In this document: positions 53,701 through 63,006 of the stretch, one piece after another
How positions within the stretch are numbered: the first letter of the stretch is position 1
Layout: every line of letters begins with the position of its first letter
Origin: Schizochytrium sp. TIO01
Taxonomy: Eukaryota > Sar > Bigyra > Thraustochytrida > Thraustochytriidae
Assembly (NCBI GenBank): GCA_004764695.1
Contig: SMSO01000025.1
Location: 1,163,102-1,227,101 of the forward strand
Direction: 5' to 3'
Length of the DNA stretch: 64,000 nucleotides
The notes under the pieces: model-generated
Seen by the model: the letters and a program-made list of their open reading frames with translations, nothing else
The model's database searches: none
Told to the model about the DNA's origin: nothing
Translations under genes and position numbers: made by a program

Positions 53701-54546
53701 TTTTTCAGGGAGAATCCGATTTAAGTCCTGCTGGTGAACAGTCTCCAGGTCAAGGGATGTAAAACCTCGACCAAGACGTACCGGGGCCTTCGGATCAATG
53801 TATCCTATTGGAATTGTGAGCACTGATATCGCAGCTGCATCTGTACTGCTGTTCTCATACTCCATACCAAACCTCTCATCAAGCTTAATGTCCGGAATAT
53901 TAATACATTGTCCTGTTGTAGCGACGTGCCCAGCAAGACCTTGGTTCATAGGGATTGGCATAGAAATTACATCTGCAGCATTATCCCCTTTATCAAAGCT
54001 TCGTTTTCCAGAGCTAGCATTACCCTTGGTTTGCCCGCGAGAAACCTGCATTCGTAGACACTTTTGCTCTGGGTCCACAACGTACAAGATCGCTCGGTCA
54101 GCTTCTACAAGCTGCGACAGAGTGCGAATAATGTATGCATATTGGCTCTTACGATCGTACCGCTTAGAGAGTTCTCGCGCAAGGCGGTTCACCTGCCAAA
54201 GTCTTCGAAGCTGAAGCACAGACTCTCGCGCGATATTGCAAAGTTCATCAGGGTTATCCTTGTTATCTGCCAAGTAGTTTTCTAGCTGAGCTGGGTCGTA
54301 GGTCGTAGTAACATCCGTCAAAAACTCTCCAGGATTTCTCGGAGTCCTCATTGAAGATTGTGACTCAACATCATCGTCGTGGCGTCCACTGGAGCTGCTT
54401 CTCAATGGCTCAAGCTTTTTGCTAGATGGCATGAGATTATGTATTTCATTGTGTTCTCCTCCTTGGCGATTATCATTAATCTCTTCAAGGTAGCGTTTAC
54501 TGGCGAGCGGCGCCGTCGATGACTTCGACGAGGCGCCTGCCCCCAT
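50716..54546 (-). CDS. class III nucleotide cyclase with tandem GAF domains
   Basis: A 1276-residue protein from ATG 54546 (the frame runs on to a TTG at 54570). The N-terminus MGAGAS fits the N-myristoylation consensus (Gly2, Ser6). Two GAF domains follow (about 122-330 and 350-610), each with an NK...F...D-D/E motif as in cyclic-nucleotide-binding GAFs; the second is interrupted by about 90 polar residues. A PAS-like segment (about 617-700) leads to the catalytic domain (860-1000), with metal Asp D869 (FSDIRGF) and D913, K909 in DKFIGD, T983 and N990/R994 in the FEYTVIGDAVNVASR stretch. Lys and Thr at the base-selecting sites indicate ATP as substrate, hence adenylate cyclase. A TPR-like pair (about 1085-1125) and a phospho-site-rich tail follow. 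The layout resembles cyanobacterial CyaB-type cyclases. Confidence 0.92.
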   Translation of the reverse strand: MGAGASSKSSTAPLASKRYLEEINDNRQGGEHNEIHNLMPSSKKLEPLRSSSSGRHDDDVESQSSMRTPRNPGEFLTDVTTTYDPAQLENYLADNKDNPDELCNIARESVLQLRRLWQVNRLARELSKRYDRKSQYAYIIRTLSQLVEADRAILYVVDPEQKCLRMQVSRGQTKGNASSGKRSFDKGDNAADVISMPIPMNQGLAGHVATTGQCINIPDIKLDERFGMEYENSSTDAAAISVLTIPIGYIDPKAPVRLGRGFTSLDLETVHQQDLNRILPEKHREKGRMHVIGVIQVINKRDEGKAVVPFTSDDVVLLESSSSIVAGYMMHVELREREFNERRRKEAILDIAVALGATLDIRSLVWTVVRKLQMTFMVDRCSLFFVDPEAKTLWTVATSSSKEWLKVSNNDDIVRLPMDKGILGYVARTGELVNVKDAYEDERFNKDVDIKTEYRTHTILCGAIKNSEGAVIAVVQLINKKSPEEEHPPNTGIGITPRNAAADETYWSSTSSKTSILDSNKSMSMAHSGKGRELISNNQMRTENHISKNRTGAASLTGDFRVHNNDMLRRGSVVYGAAIKHVEFNKEDEQLLSGMFSMMSVAIANTELFSKSFIARHRLKCVLENVSELVITVDKEGFLMGCNRSSTELNQLFGTDIPTQVMRTTKVLEWLPEESMINDIQRVLQEAIKDERQARNLNVTRSEYPMAAGGHVVNYSVNPMFGMGNSLSKLINAQEELGNMQNDVVKRFSEPSPMAAGGKPPMLANQKLSKIWDNFGSNRSLFVADSASVEDTDLTDTQAGAPCSNYGSKNATDSEVIGAVLCIDDKTPEQKLRNTLNKYLAPDVVDHLLHDGQLKLGGSRQKVSILFSDIRGFTTFSEKVGAKEVFATLNEYFSCMVEVITRHGGIVDKFIGDALMAVFGVPKQSSQDAYNACMAAKAMEIALKEFNAPRRAQGKPVIKIGVGVSTGEVFCGNIGSENRFEYTVIGDAVNVASRLESSTKEFSVTNLVSAATFEDIKDSGCPVCIVDGSADLIESADGEKEVIYLREVDRVRVAGKDDQTQLFEIIGAGHTLNNAFTDRQVRALHAYNMGLKAYRSRDVKEALQHFNEAADLGDGPACLFEERCEFLIENPPEESWDGIWDMQKVSVWTYNPGILAPQASQQNLQIDPLTRRMSRKSVTDQDINNNSGKRISGTENSSMRESSSMRIPRVSIVEEEQKDEFQESDFEESKTHRKQHVIQAPKPRIKRSKSIILHPGDQNFYPPAAKDEDDGESYQL

Positions 54547-56567
54547 TCTCTCCCAAAACTTTGCCTGCAAACAAGCTGCTTAAGCGATTGCTTGATGAAA
54601 ATACGCACTTGCCAATCAATCCTAGATGTCTGCTTTGAAAAGTACACTGCACCGGGCAGTTAAAACCTGCTGTCTCCGTACTGTATGAAGTGCATCTCTT
54701 TAGTGAGAAAATAATGCCATTGTGTTCTCAACGCTATTGTACTCCCCTTTTGTAATTTAAAGATATCCTTGCTTATCTAGCTATACTATCTACCTACCCA
54801 AGAGTGAGAGGACTCGGGGAACTGAGAACCTCAACTTTTTTGCGCGCACCCCTCCATAACCGCTCCTTTGAAAGTGCCAAAAGAAGACTATTGAGTTTAC
54901 ATTTCAAGTCTCGCTCATAGAATCTTGTAGCATCAGAAACTTGATGTGTTCGAATGCATTTGTAAACCATGACTTCAGCGTAGTGAACGGGCATTGTCAA
55001 GCTATAGAGTAAATATTCTCCCATGGAGGTACCTGGAGGTAACTTGATACCTTGCTTTGCTCCAACCTTTTATAGAATAATAGCAAAATGATGAAAAGTT
55101 TTTATCCAGAAAGAAAGTATCTGACTGATCTGGTACTTTTGTTGTTGCTTAATTTTTAATTTTTAATGTTTTAATTAAAAATATGAAAAAATGAAAAAAT
55201 AAATTTAAAAAATACACCCTCCACATAAGCCGTCTCCATAAAAGCATTCGCAGCATATTGGCGTTTCTGCTCACGTGTAATAATTGTGATACCGAAACCA
55301 AAAAGAGTTAAGGAAAGATAAATATAAAAATACGTTTTGAGACACTTTGAGCAGTCGCGACGTCAACACTGAGAATCGTTCATTAAAATATCAAGAAAAC
55401 ATCAAAAAAGCACACGCAAAAGTAGCCGCAACCTTTATAGTACTGGTTATGCCAAAATAATTTATTATACTGAGGAGACAAAAAAACAACCAACTTACAA
55501 CACCTTGAAGCTTGACTCTTTCCAGTGCGTCCGTAGAATCTTTTTTTGCTTTCTCAAGTCTTGTTTAACGTAGACAGTGTAAGTTGTACAACCCAAACTT
55601 CAGCTTTACAGAATCTAATACATATATATATATAATAAAAAACAAGGTTAATTTCACTAAACAAAGCAAATGCAAGTTCTGTTGTAGCCACAGCCAAGTG
55701 ATAGATAACTCCTTCGAATCAAAACGTGCGTATTCCGTCAATCTAAGAGTTTAAAGGTCAGTGCATCATTCTCGACACTATCAACACGTTATCCAAGACA
55801 CATCTTACGAAATATCGCAAGAAAAAAGAAACTAAAGCGAGTTTCTTACCACGTCTCAAACGCGAAGACTTTCCATTTTAACTACCAGAAGGTCCTTCCT
55901 TAACTAAAGTTTCCTTCTCCTGCGTTCCTTCACGGTTCAACGGATCTTCTTCAAAGATAGTAGCTATACATTATTGTAAGATGAATCAAGAAAGGGTCCG
56001 AACATAGATAAGTGATGGGTGGCGATTGCCGTCTAACCAAGCAAGTGTGTGGCTTAGAATAGGACCCTTCATTTGCATGTTGCGTTCTATGTAGCACAAA
56101 CTTGTAGAAGAAGAGTATTTTTTTTTAAAATTTAAAATAACGGATAAATAAAGAGTTAAAATTTCTATTATCCTAACCTTTTGCATGATTATGAGAAGCT
56201 TTCCAGGAATCAAAAAAGTGTAATTCCAGAAGATAATGACTGATGATGAGCACGGTAGTAGCCTCGTTCCGGAACGCATAAAAACAAAATGAAGAAAAAG
56301 TGAGTTATCATCATATACGAAGACACCAATTTACCACGTTTCCATCAAATTGTTTTTATTTGTAAAACAAAATCAAGCCCTAACAGTGGGAAGCCTAGAT
56401 TTTCTCATTTCGATCGATCATTCAGCCACATTGATCATAATATAAAAGAAGTAACGCCTGTCAGACAATGGTTGACTTCTTCTAAGGAAACACGAAGACC
56501 TGACTGGAAAAATAAAAGACTTGAGTAACTTCCTCTTTCAGGAAACCTTTCACAACGATGTGGGAGT
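54547..56567. other. AT-rich intergenic region
   Basis: A 2 kb region containing the cyclase promoter (left) and the Ku80 3' flank (right). Very AT-rich at 55140-55210. A TACC-type tract lies near 54787-54799, about 240 bp from the cyclase start. No gene supported. Confidence 0.6.
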
Positions 56568-58754
56568 CTAATCAAAATCGTCAAAATCTGCGTCATCAGT
56601 AGTGGCCGCAGGGGCAGGGGCGTGTAGATTATCAGTACCTGTTTCGGCAGCCTTGGCTTCTTGGAGAAACTCGAGGGCATCTTTTGGCGAGACATCATCA
56701 ACGGCCACAGAATCATCGCTTGAAATAAGCGTCAATTCTGCATCAACTATTCTTTTCCATAAATCTTGCGGTGCAGTTGACTTCGTGCTGCGCAGGAATA
56801 AGTTGAATTCTTCTTCAGTACTTGCCCGTAGAGATCCCTTTCTTAAAGTTAACATGCACTGGACGGCCTTGGGATAAAATTCCTCTCCTCCATCTGGACC
56901 GAGAAGAGTTTCAATTTGGCCCACCATACCGCGAAAAGCAGGTATGGAAAGATCCTTGTCTTTACGATCTAGCATATGGTTATAATCGTTTTCAGGATTG
57001 ACGCTTCCAACTTGATCAACCAAATCTTTACTACTGAACCAATCTCCCGAAGAGGTCCCAACATTAGTATCTGTGACCATGCCAATTGCAGCAGGTTCCG
57101 GGGGAGCTGATAAAGTTGCCTCTACCGTGCCACCCGAGATAGAGTCACCAAGACGCGCCCTTTTTGACTTTGACCCTCCTTCATCTAGATGTTCTAGTTG
57201 AAAGAGTGCTTTAACTTTGTCAATCTGGGGTTGGCATGCTTCCAGGATTTGAGCATCAGGTTTGTATAGCTTTGTGACTTCAGGGTCTTCCTGCGGCAGG
57301 GCAGAATCTGGAGCTTTGGAACGTTCATAGAGTAATTTATAAAGTCGCTCTAGAAAAGGGTTCAACGTGTCTTCGGGACGAAAAAGCTCCCTTTTGAGCC
57401 CGTGCGAACTCTCGCCTTCCAGTTTCACATTTGAGCTCAAGTCCATTTTGGTCACAAGATCGTCAACAGCTGCAAGCTGCTCGCTTGATGGAGTAAGAGA
57501 TGGCAACTTGATTGTACCAAATGAAAATTCTCTTGTGTCTTGTTCAAACGGGAGCTCACGTGTAAATAGGCACGTATAGCCCTCCATCTCGTCTTTATAA
57601 GGGATTAATGCAACGATCACCATGTTGCCTCTCTCCCTCGGAACAAATCGAGCAATTGCAACACGTTTCATCTCCAAAAGGGCCTCGACCCAGGCTTCGA
57701 ACCCAAGATTGGAGTTTGGTTGGCCTGGCATTGCTTCAATGATATAAACTGAGCCCATGTTCATCCACAGCGGGACTTTTTCTTGTCTCAAGTACCCTAG
57801 CACAGACAATTCCTTTTTCGTTTCGTAAATGGCCATTTCAGCATCATGGCCACTGATCGGGACAACTTCGCGACCATATCGATAGCCTTCGGCAATATGA
57901 TCAGGGGAGACGTCCGTATCGGGGTCATCCGGAAGCGTGTATGATATTTGTCGCGATACTTGAGCCTTGTTAACATTAGTGACAGCATCTTTGTCTTGCT
58001 CAGTCACAATTTTCGAGACCTTTTTCAACGTTGGCGCTGATTCTGGCCTCGTTTTGGTGAATGCTTGCACATGGAAACCAGCACTCTGATTGAGTATATT
58101 CAGCGGGCCTCTATACGCAGCAACCTGTCCTTTTGACCCAACATGTTCTTTGCACAGGTCTGCCCTGGCTTTGCTTGGTGTTAAGAGTGTGCAAATATTG
58201 GGCATAGACGCCACAAAGCTTTTCAGTTCGGTTTCATCACCAGCAATCTCATTGCCTTCTGCATCAAGTTGGACAAAATCCATTTTCAGTTCGGGGCATG
58301 CATTGATCTCATCTATAGATGATTTTAGGGTCTCTAGGTCTGCCGAATCCTTTGATGTCATGACCACGATCTTACGAGCATACTTGTTTTTCTTAGTTCT
58401 TTTCATAATGATTTGTCTCGCTACCCGAATCGCGCTGCCAAGATCGCCTTTAGGCTGCGAGCTGGCGGTTAGGAATGGATCATTGCTAGCAAGCGAGAGG
58501 GTCTCCACACGGCATGCGCCAATGTCTTGAACAACCACAATATTCTCGCACCCGCCGTACTCTCTATATTCGTCGTTGTCGCTCTCGTCGGTGCCACAGG
58601 CGATGAGAGCGACCTCATCTCCAGCTTTACCTTCACGCAGAACGTTGCTCAAGTATCCCTGAGTGAGCTCTCGGGCTCGAGCAAGAAGTCCATCGCATCC
58701 GTTCGGCTCGCTCACGTCGAGCACAAGCGCTAGCGCGATCTTGGGGCGTGCCAT
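56568..58754 (-). CDS. KU80: Ku80 subunit of the Ku DNA-end-binding complex
   Basis: A 728-residue protein from ATG 58754 (an in-frame TTG lies at 58769). The N-terminal von Willebrand A-like domain (about 5-210) begins ARPKIALALVLDVS and includes KGDLGSAIRVA. The Ku beta-barrel core (about 220-450) contains VVPISGHD, and a helical Ku C-terminal arm runs to about 520. A basic cluster KSKRAR (529-534) may be a nuclear signal. The Ku_PK_bind-type helical domain (about 575-690) is present, which separates Ku80 from Ku70. The chain ends in an acidic DDADFDDFD. Ku80 with Ku70 binds broken DNA ends, starts non-homologous end joining and protects telomeres. Ku70 is not in the window. Confidence 0.93.
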   Translation of the reverse strand: MARPKIALALVLDVSEPNGCDGLLARARELTQGYLSNVLREGKAGDEVALIACGTDESDNDEYREYGGCENIVVVQDIGACRVETLSLASNDPFLTASSQPKGDLGSAIRVARQIIMKRTKKNKYARKIVVMTSKDSADLETLKSSIDEINACPELKMDFVQLDAEGNEIAGDETELKSFVASMPNICTLLTPSKARADLCKEHVGSKGQVAAYRGPLNILNQSAGFHVQAFTKTRPESAPTLKKVSKIVTEQDKDAVTNVNKAQVSRQISYTLPDDPDTDVSPDHIAEGYRYGREVVPISGHDAEMAIYETKKELSVLGYLRQEKVPLWMNMGSVYIIEAMPGQPNSNLGFEAWVEALLEMKRVAIARFVPRERGNMVIVALIPYKDEMEGYTCLFTRELPFEQDTREFSFGTIKLPSLTPSSEQLAAVDDLVTKMDLSSNVKLEGESSHGLKRELFRPEDTLNPFLERLYKLLYERSKAPDSALPQEDPEVTKLYKPDAQILEACQPQIDKVKALFQLEHLDEGGSKSKRARLGDSISGGTVEATLSAPPEPAAIGMVTDTNVGTSSGDWFSSKDLVDQVGSVNPENDYNHMLDRKDKDLSIPAFRGMVGQIETLLGPDGGEEFYPKAVQCMLTLRKGSLRASTEEEFNLFLRSTKSTAPQDLWKRIVDAELTLISSDDSVAVDDVSPKDALEFLQEAKAAETGTDNLHAPAPAATTDDADFDDFD

Positions 58755-59580
58755 AATGGTGGCGTCCAAAAGGGTTCTGCATGGCGCTTGCAGGTGTTCT
58801 TCATCAAACTGCGACTACCCAATAGATACTGCTAAATAAGTCCCCTTACGAGTAAGTAACCTTACCTACCTATCTATTTTACACCTAGTGCTAATTAATA
58901 ACTCTAGATAATGCTGGACCTGTTTTCGCGATTACTTAGGTAGCAGTTACTAGGCAGATACGTGCTCATTAGTTACAGGTAATAATTTAACTTTCAAGTC
59001 GGGAGAACTCAAGTCAGGAGAATTAGTAAGTGTCGCGCAGGCCCATAAGGTGTCTCATATTCAGGTTGCAACCATGATCAAGCGTATCTGATTGCGAACA
59101 CCAGAAGCAAGGAAAGCATTATACGTCAAGACATTTTTTCTGCAGCTGCATAGGTTGGTAGGTTAGTAGGTATGTAGGTACTTATATTCTTATCTTGAGG
59201 TTTTAGAATAAGGACAACTTGATCAAGTCAGCGCTTTGTAAAACCAAGGTTCCCAAAGCTCAAGACTATTTGTGAAACAAATGACAGGGGAAAAGAAATC
59301 TCGTTCACATTTTTTTTTCTATATATAATTTCATAGAAATGAAGAAATTCACAAGAGGTGAAGTGAAATAAGGTCACATTCGATGCAATGAAAGTAGTAT
59401 GTAAAATTTGAAGAGACGAAAAAGGACAAAACTTCGATGGAGCAGCAGTCAGTGTGTCACAGGTGTGGCTTTTGAACTCTGGGCAGTATGCAGTAGTATA
59501 TAAGACGTAAAAAAAAGTCGCTGTAAATGAAATTGAGAAAAAGGTCATCGTAGGTAATTGTAAAGTAGTAGTCACGGTGT
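58755..59580. other. intergenic gap with TACC/GGTA tracts
   Basis: Contains the Ku80 promoter with a TACC tract at 58858-58872 and a GGTA-rich stretch at 59151-59181. It also holds the 3' flank of the 1141-residue gene. The short frame at 59228-59584 looks like chance. Confidence 0.6.
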
Positions 59581-62500
59581 TCAAGGTTCAAGGGTAGCGT
59601 GTTGATTAACGCGGCCCATTTCAAGATAGTTGCCAGTTTGCATATCTTGCACTTCGAGGATGACAATACTGTGTAGCATTTTGCGATCACGGCTAACCCA
59701 GTTGATGCGAGTGACTCGTTGGTCACCGATCATGTGGGTAAGGATGATTTTGTGGTCCTCAATCCATGCACGATAGGTCCATCCCTGGGAGAGCTGAGAG
59801 AAGGGTGCTGGGAGACTTATACCCCAAGCATGCTCCTCGCCATCTAGCACAAAGCGTAAGATTGTGTTTGAAATCCACTTGCGATTGAGACGGGTCACCA
59901 TGTTCAGACCAACAATCTCAATCTCATATCGGGACTCCATAAATTCAAACATTTTACTTAAAATCCAAGGCGTGCCCATTTTAACTCGTAGCTCCTGCAT
60001 GAGATTCTCCGACACCTCGGTCTGCCTCCATCGACCTTGGATATTGGGGATTCGGACGTTGCCTGGTCCTTCCAGATAAAGCGGCTGGTCCGGACTAGCA
60101 CTATAACTTCCTGTACTTGCAGATGAGCTAGTGGACACGAATGATGTCAGGGCGCCGAACGCGGACCCCAGCAGGGACTGTCTAGGTGTCACAACAGGTT
60201 CTTGTGCATCCAGACTTGGTGATACACTTGATTCTCCCGACATGCGTGTAGGATGTTGCTGTTGGAACTTGTTTACAGCATTGTTGAAGACACGATCAAA
60301 TTCCGAGCGGCTGATGTTCCGGCTCCGTCGATATGACTCTAGATAATCCTGAACCATACGCAAGAAGCCTTGGTAGTCAGGCGCACCGTTGTGAGCTTGT
60401 CGCGTGATATTACCTAGTGCACGTTGGAATTTGGACTCATTACTCAAATACTGTGCAACATCATCAATCATCTGCTCGCTTGTGGTTCGTTTTAGGGGTC
60501 GCGGAAATGGAACATTATCACCAGGAAGAAGACTATTTGTAGAGACACTTGGGTTATGCGATTCAGACTGGACACTGTAGCCATTTTCGATGGTTCCAGA
60601 AGTCCCTGAGGAAGAGTGATATTGCTGAGAGTCGCCATCCTCGTGCTGGGAATGCTTTCGATGTCGTTGCTGGTGCTGTGTGAGATGCGTTTCGCCATTT
60701 TGATGGTGATGCGCAGAACCATGGGCAGGGGGGTAACGAGAGGACTGGGACTGGTGATGAAAGGCAGTAGAATGATTAAGGGACGTTGGTTCAATCGAAG
60801 AATAAGGTGCTCCACCAAAGGAGTCTTCGTTGTTTGCAACGCTGTCAAACATAAAAGGGTCATCCCCAAAATCTGGCATCTTGGTAAAGAGTTCCAATGC
60901 GTCAAGCACGTGAACATTGAAAGCGTCATCAGTGGCTTCATTGTCTTCTTCTGTATCGTTGAGTGGCGCAAGTCCATCAACTATTTCTACAGGATCATGT
61001 ATTGCTGAGCTGCCATGAGGGTCGCTTCTAGACGCTACTGTACACGACGAACCTGGCCCTGCAGCCATAGGCGGGATTAGTGGTGGAATTGTCATAACCA
61101 TGGGTCCCATCGAGCTTCGCGCGGTTGGGCCTGGAGCAGACATCGAGGAAGACGAGGCACTCGCGACATCTGAGGCATGCTGTTGTTGTTGCTGCTGCTG
61201 CTGTTGTTGAATGCGGCTCATAATGACCGCTAGGCGCTTAAAGACAGACTCTGCCCTTGAAGAGTCGGCCATTCCTATTCCACCAAGGCGAATAGAACCA
61301 GCCGTGTATGTCGAGCCTTGCGATTCTCGTGATCGATTGGAGTGGTTGGGTAATTTTTGAGCGGCGACTTTTGGAGGCATAGAAGGTACAGATTGAGAAT
61401 GTACAACTCCTTGCATGGATGACTGAACTGGACTCACTTGCGGTGTTAGAGATGACGAAGAAGATGAAGATGCAAGGGCAGTAGGAGCATGATATTTTTT
61501 TCCAGAGGGTAACTTTGATGGACCTACCCGAGAGCTTGGTTGTGGGTACTGGTGTTGATGTCCTTGGGACTGGTGAGATAAGGGTGTAGAAGAGGTGGAG
61601 GAAGAAGAAGAAGAGGCATCCGCGGGATTCTGAGGATTGAGTCTACCAACATTGCCTGAATCTACAAGCGACGAAGAGAGAGAGGTTGAGGACGTCACTA
61701 AAGCAACATTTTCCTCTTCATCGCCATCCTCAACATCCTCATCGTTTCCAAAGTCTTCGTCATCATTTCGCTCCAGACGCTCTCTTTTTACAGTAGCTGC
61801 GTGTTCATTAGCACTTGCTGCAGAACGAGCACGTTTTGTAGGTGCAGATGTAGGTGCAGATGGCATAAGGGTAAATCGGCGACGCCGCCGACAAAACAAC
61901 ATGAAGCTTGGTGAGCGCACGATCAGCTTGCAGACATGTTCATTCGGGTCATGCTCGGAAGCCTCGAAAATGTAGCACTGTAATGCATGTTGGGCGTTGC
62001 ATGTGTGTTTGTTTGATGCCCAACCATAATGCCATCCCCGACGCTCTCTATTAAATTCAAACGAAGTAGAAGACTCAGTACACTTTTCATCTAGACGCTC
62101 TCCACGGACTAGAGGTTTGATAGGTTCATCCTTACTCCTCTCAAGATCCAACAAAACATCCATAGAAACACGCTCGCCAAGATGATAACGTGGTGGCTCG
62201 TCTGTTCGTACAAATTCTACCCAAGTGTTGAATCGGCTCGAAGATGTTTCTGGAGGATGCGACAAGTCAATTTCCACAGATCGGCCACAGAATCCCTTTT
62301 CTTTGTGTCGAAATCCACATGATGGGAAACACCTCAGGTTCTTAAGTCCACCGCGTTTATTGTTTCGTTGGTATCTTGGTTTAAAAATAGAGTTCTCAAA
62401 GCTTCCGCGCATTCCGCCTGTGCCATTAATACCCCCCTGAGTACCAACCGGACCATGGCGTGTTCGCGGAGCCGTCATCATTTCCATAGTATTTTGTCTG

Positions 62501-63006
62501 ATTGGGCCAATAGTACCACCGTCCCCAGTGCTTCTTCCACCTAAAATAGGGGCTGATGCAGCTCTTGAGCTAGTAGCGTAAACTTCCTCAGAACTGTCTC
62601 TAAATGCCATCGAAAATCCTTGTGGTTCATTCAAAGATGTTGGGACAAGTGTAGATTGCTCATCATTAAGTCGACCTGACATGTGCGGTGAGGGGGCCAA
62701 GGAGTGCAGTGGTACGACCACGGGCCCTTGTGAGGGCGTCCTGCGATAATCTGGGTGCGGTCGGCGATATATTAAAGTATCTTGATCGTTTTGGTACATA
62801 GCTTCTGCAAAGTTCTCTCCGGGTAAAGTCAGCTCATGCATGGGGTCTGGAAGTGCATGGTTTCCTCGCCGTGAATAGGCCTCTGCAGGGTCTGGAATCA
62901 TGTCATAATTAGCAGGCATGCCCGCTTGAGCAACCGAGTCATACCCGGCTTCATTCATAGCGAAGCTGTGGTGGGCCAAATCTCCCCGGGGCTGTGGCAG
63001 CTGCAT
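59581..63006 (-). CDS. large protein with Cys-containing domain and calycin-like C-terminus
   Basis: A 1141-residue protein from ATG 63006 that I do not recognise as a whole. Residues 1-200 are Pro/Ser/Gly-rich. Residues 215-385 form a compact, Cys-containing unit (C226, C230, C240, then HTCNAQHALQCYIF) that looks folded and ends RRRRRF. A basic nuclear-signal-like stretch (KRARSAAS, VKRERLER) and an acidic run follow. A long Ser/Gln/His-rich middle includes a poly-Gln near 595-605. A helical segment lies near 855-905. The last 130 residues, from GRWRQTEVSENLMQEL, have the W-first, ten-strand look of fatty-acid-binding/lipocalin folds. I infer a nuclear regulator that may sense a hydrophobic ligand; this is a guess from layout. 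Confidence 0.75.
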   Translation of the reverse strand: MQLPQPRGDLAHHSFAMNEAGYDSVAQAGMPANYDMIPDPAEAYSRRGNHALPDPMHELTLPGENFAEAMYQNDQDTLIYRRPHPDYRRTPSQGPVVVPLHSLAPSPHMSGRLNDEQSTLVPTSLNEPQGFSMAFRDSSEEVYATSSRAASAPILGGRSTGDGGTIGPIRQNTMEMMTAPRTRHGPVGTQGGINGTGGMRGSFENSIFKPRYQRNNKRGGLKNLRCFPSCGFRHKEKGFCGRSVEIDLSHPPETSSSRFNTWVEFVRTDEPPRYHLGERVSMDVLLDLERSKDEPIKPLVRGERLDEKCTESSTSFEFNRERRGWHYGWASNKHTCNAQHALQCYIFEASEHDPNEHVCKLIVRSPSFMLFCRRRRRFTLMPSAPTSAPTKRARSAASANEHAATVKRERLERNDDEDFGNDEDVEDGDEEENVALVTSSTSLSSSLVDSGNVGRLNPQNPADASSSSSSTSSTPLSHQSQGHQHQYPQPSSRVGPSKLPSGKKYHAPTALASSSSSSSLTPQVSPVQSSMQGVVHSQSVPSMPPKVAAQKLPNHSNRSRESQGSTYTAGSIRLGGIGMADSSRAESVFKRLAVIMSRIQQQQQQQQQQHASDVASASSSSMSAPGPTARSSMGPMVMTIPPLIPPMAAGPGSSCTVASRSDPHGSSAIHDPVEIVDGLAPLNDTEEDNEATDDAFNVHVLDALELFTKMPDFGDDPFMFDSVANNEDSFGGAPYSSIEPTSLNHSTAFHHQSQSSRYPPAHGSAHHHQNGETHLTQHQQRHRKHSQHEDGDSQQYHSSSGTSGTIENGYSVQSESHNPSVSTNSLLPGDNVPFPRPLKRTTSEQMIDDVAQYLSNESKFQRALGNITRQAHNGAPDYQGFLRMVQDYLESYRRSRNISRSEFDRVFNNAVNKFQQQHPTRMSGESSVSPSLDAQEPVVTPRQSLLGSAFGALTSFVSTSSSASTGSYSASPDQPLYLEGPGNVRIPNIQGRWRQTEVSENLMQELRVKMGTPWILSKMFEFMESRYEIEIVGLNMVTRLNRKWISNTILRFVLDGEEHAWGISLPAPFSQLSQGWTYRAWIEDHKIILTHMIGDQRVTRINWVSRDRKMLHSIVILEVQDMQTGNYLEMGRVNQHATLEP

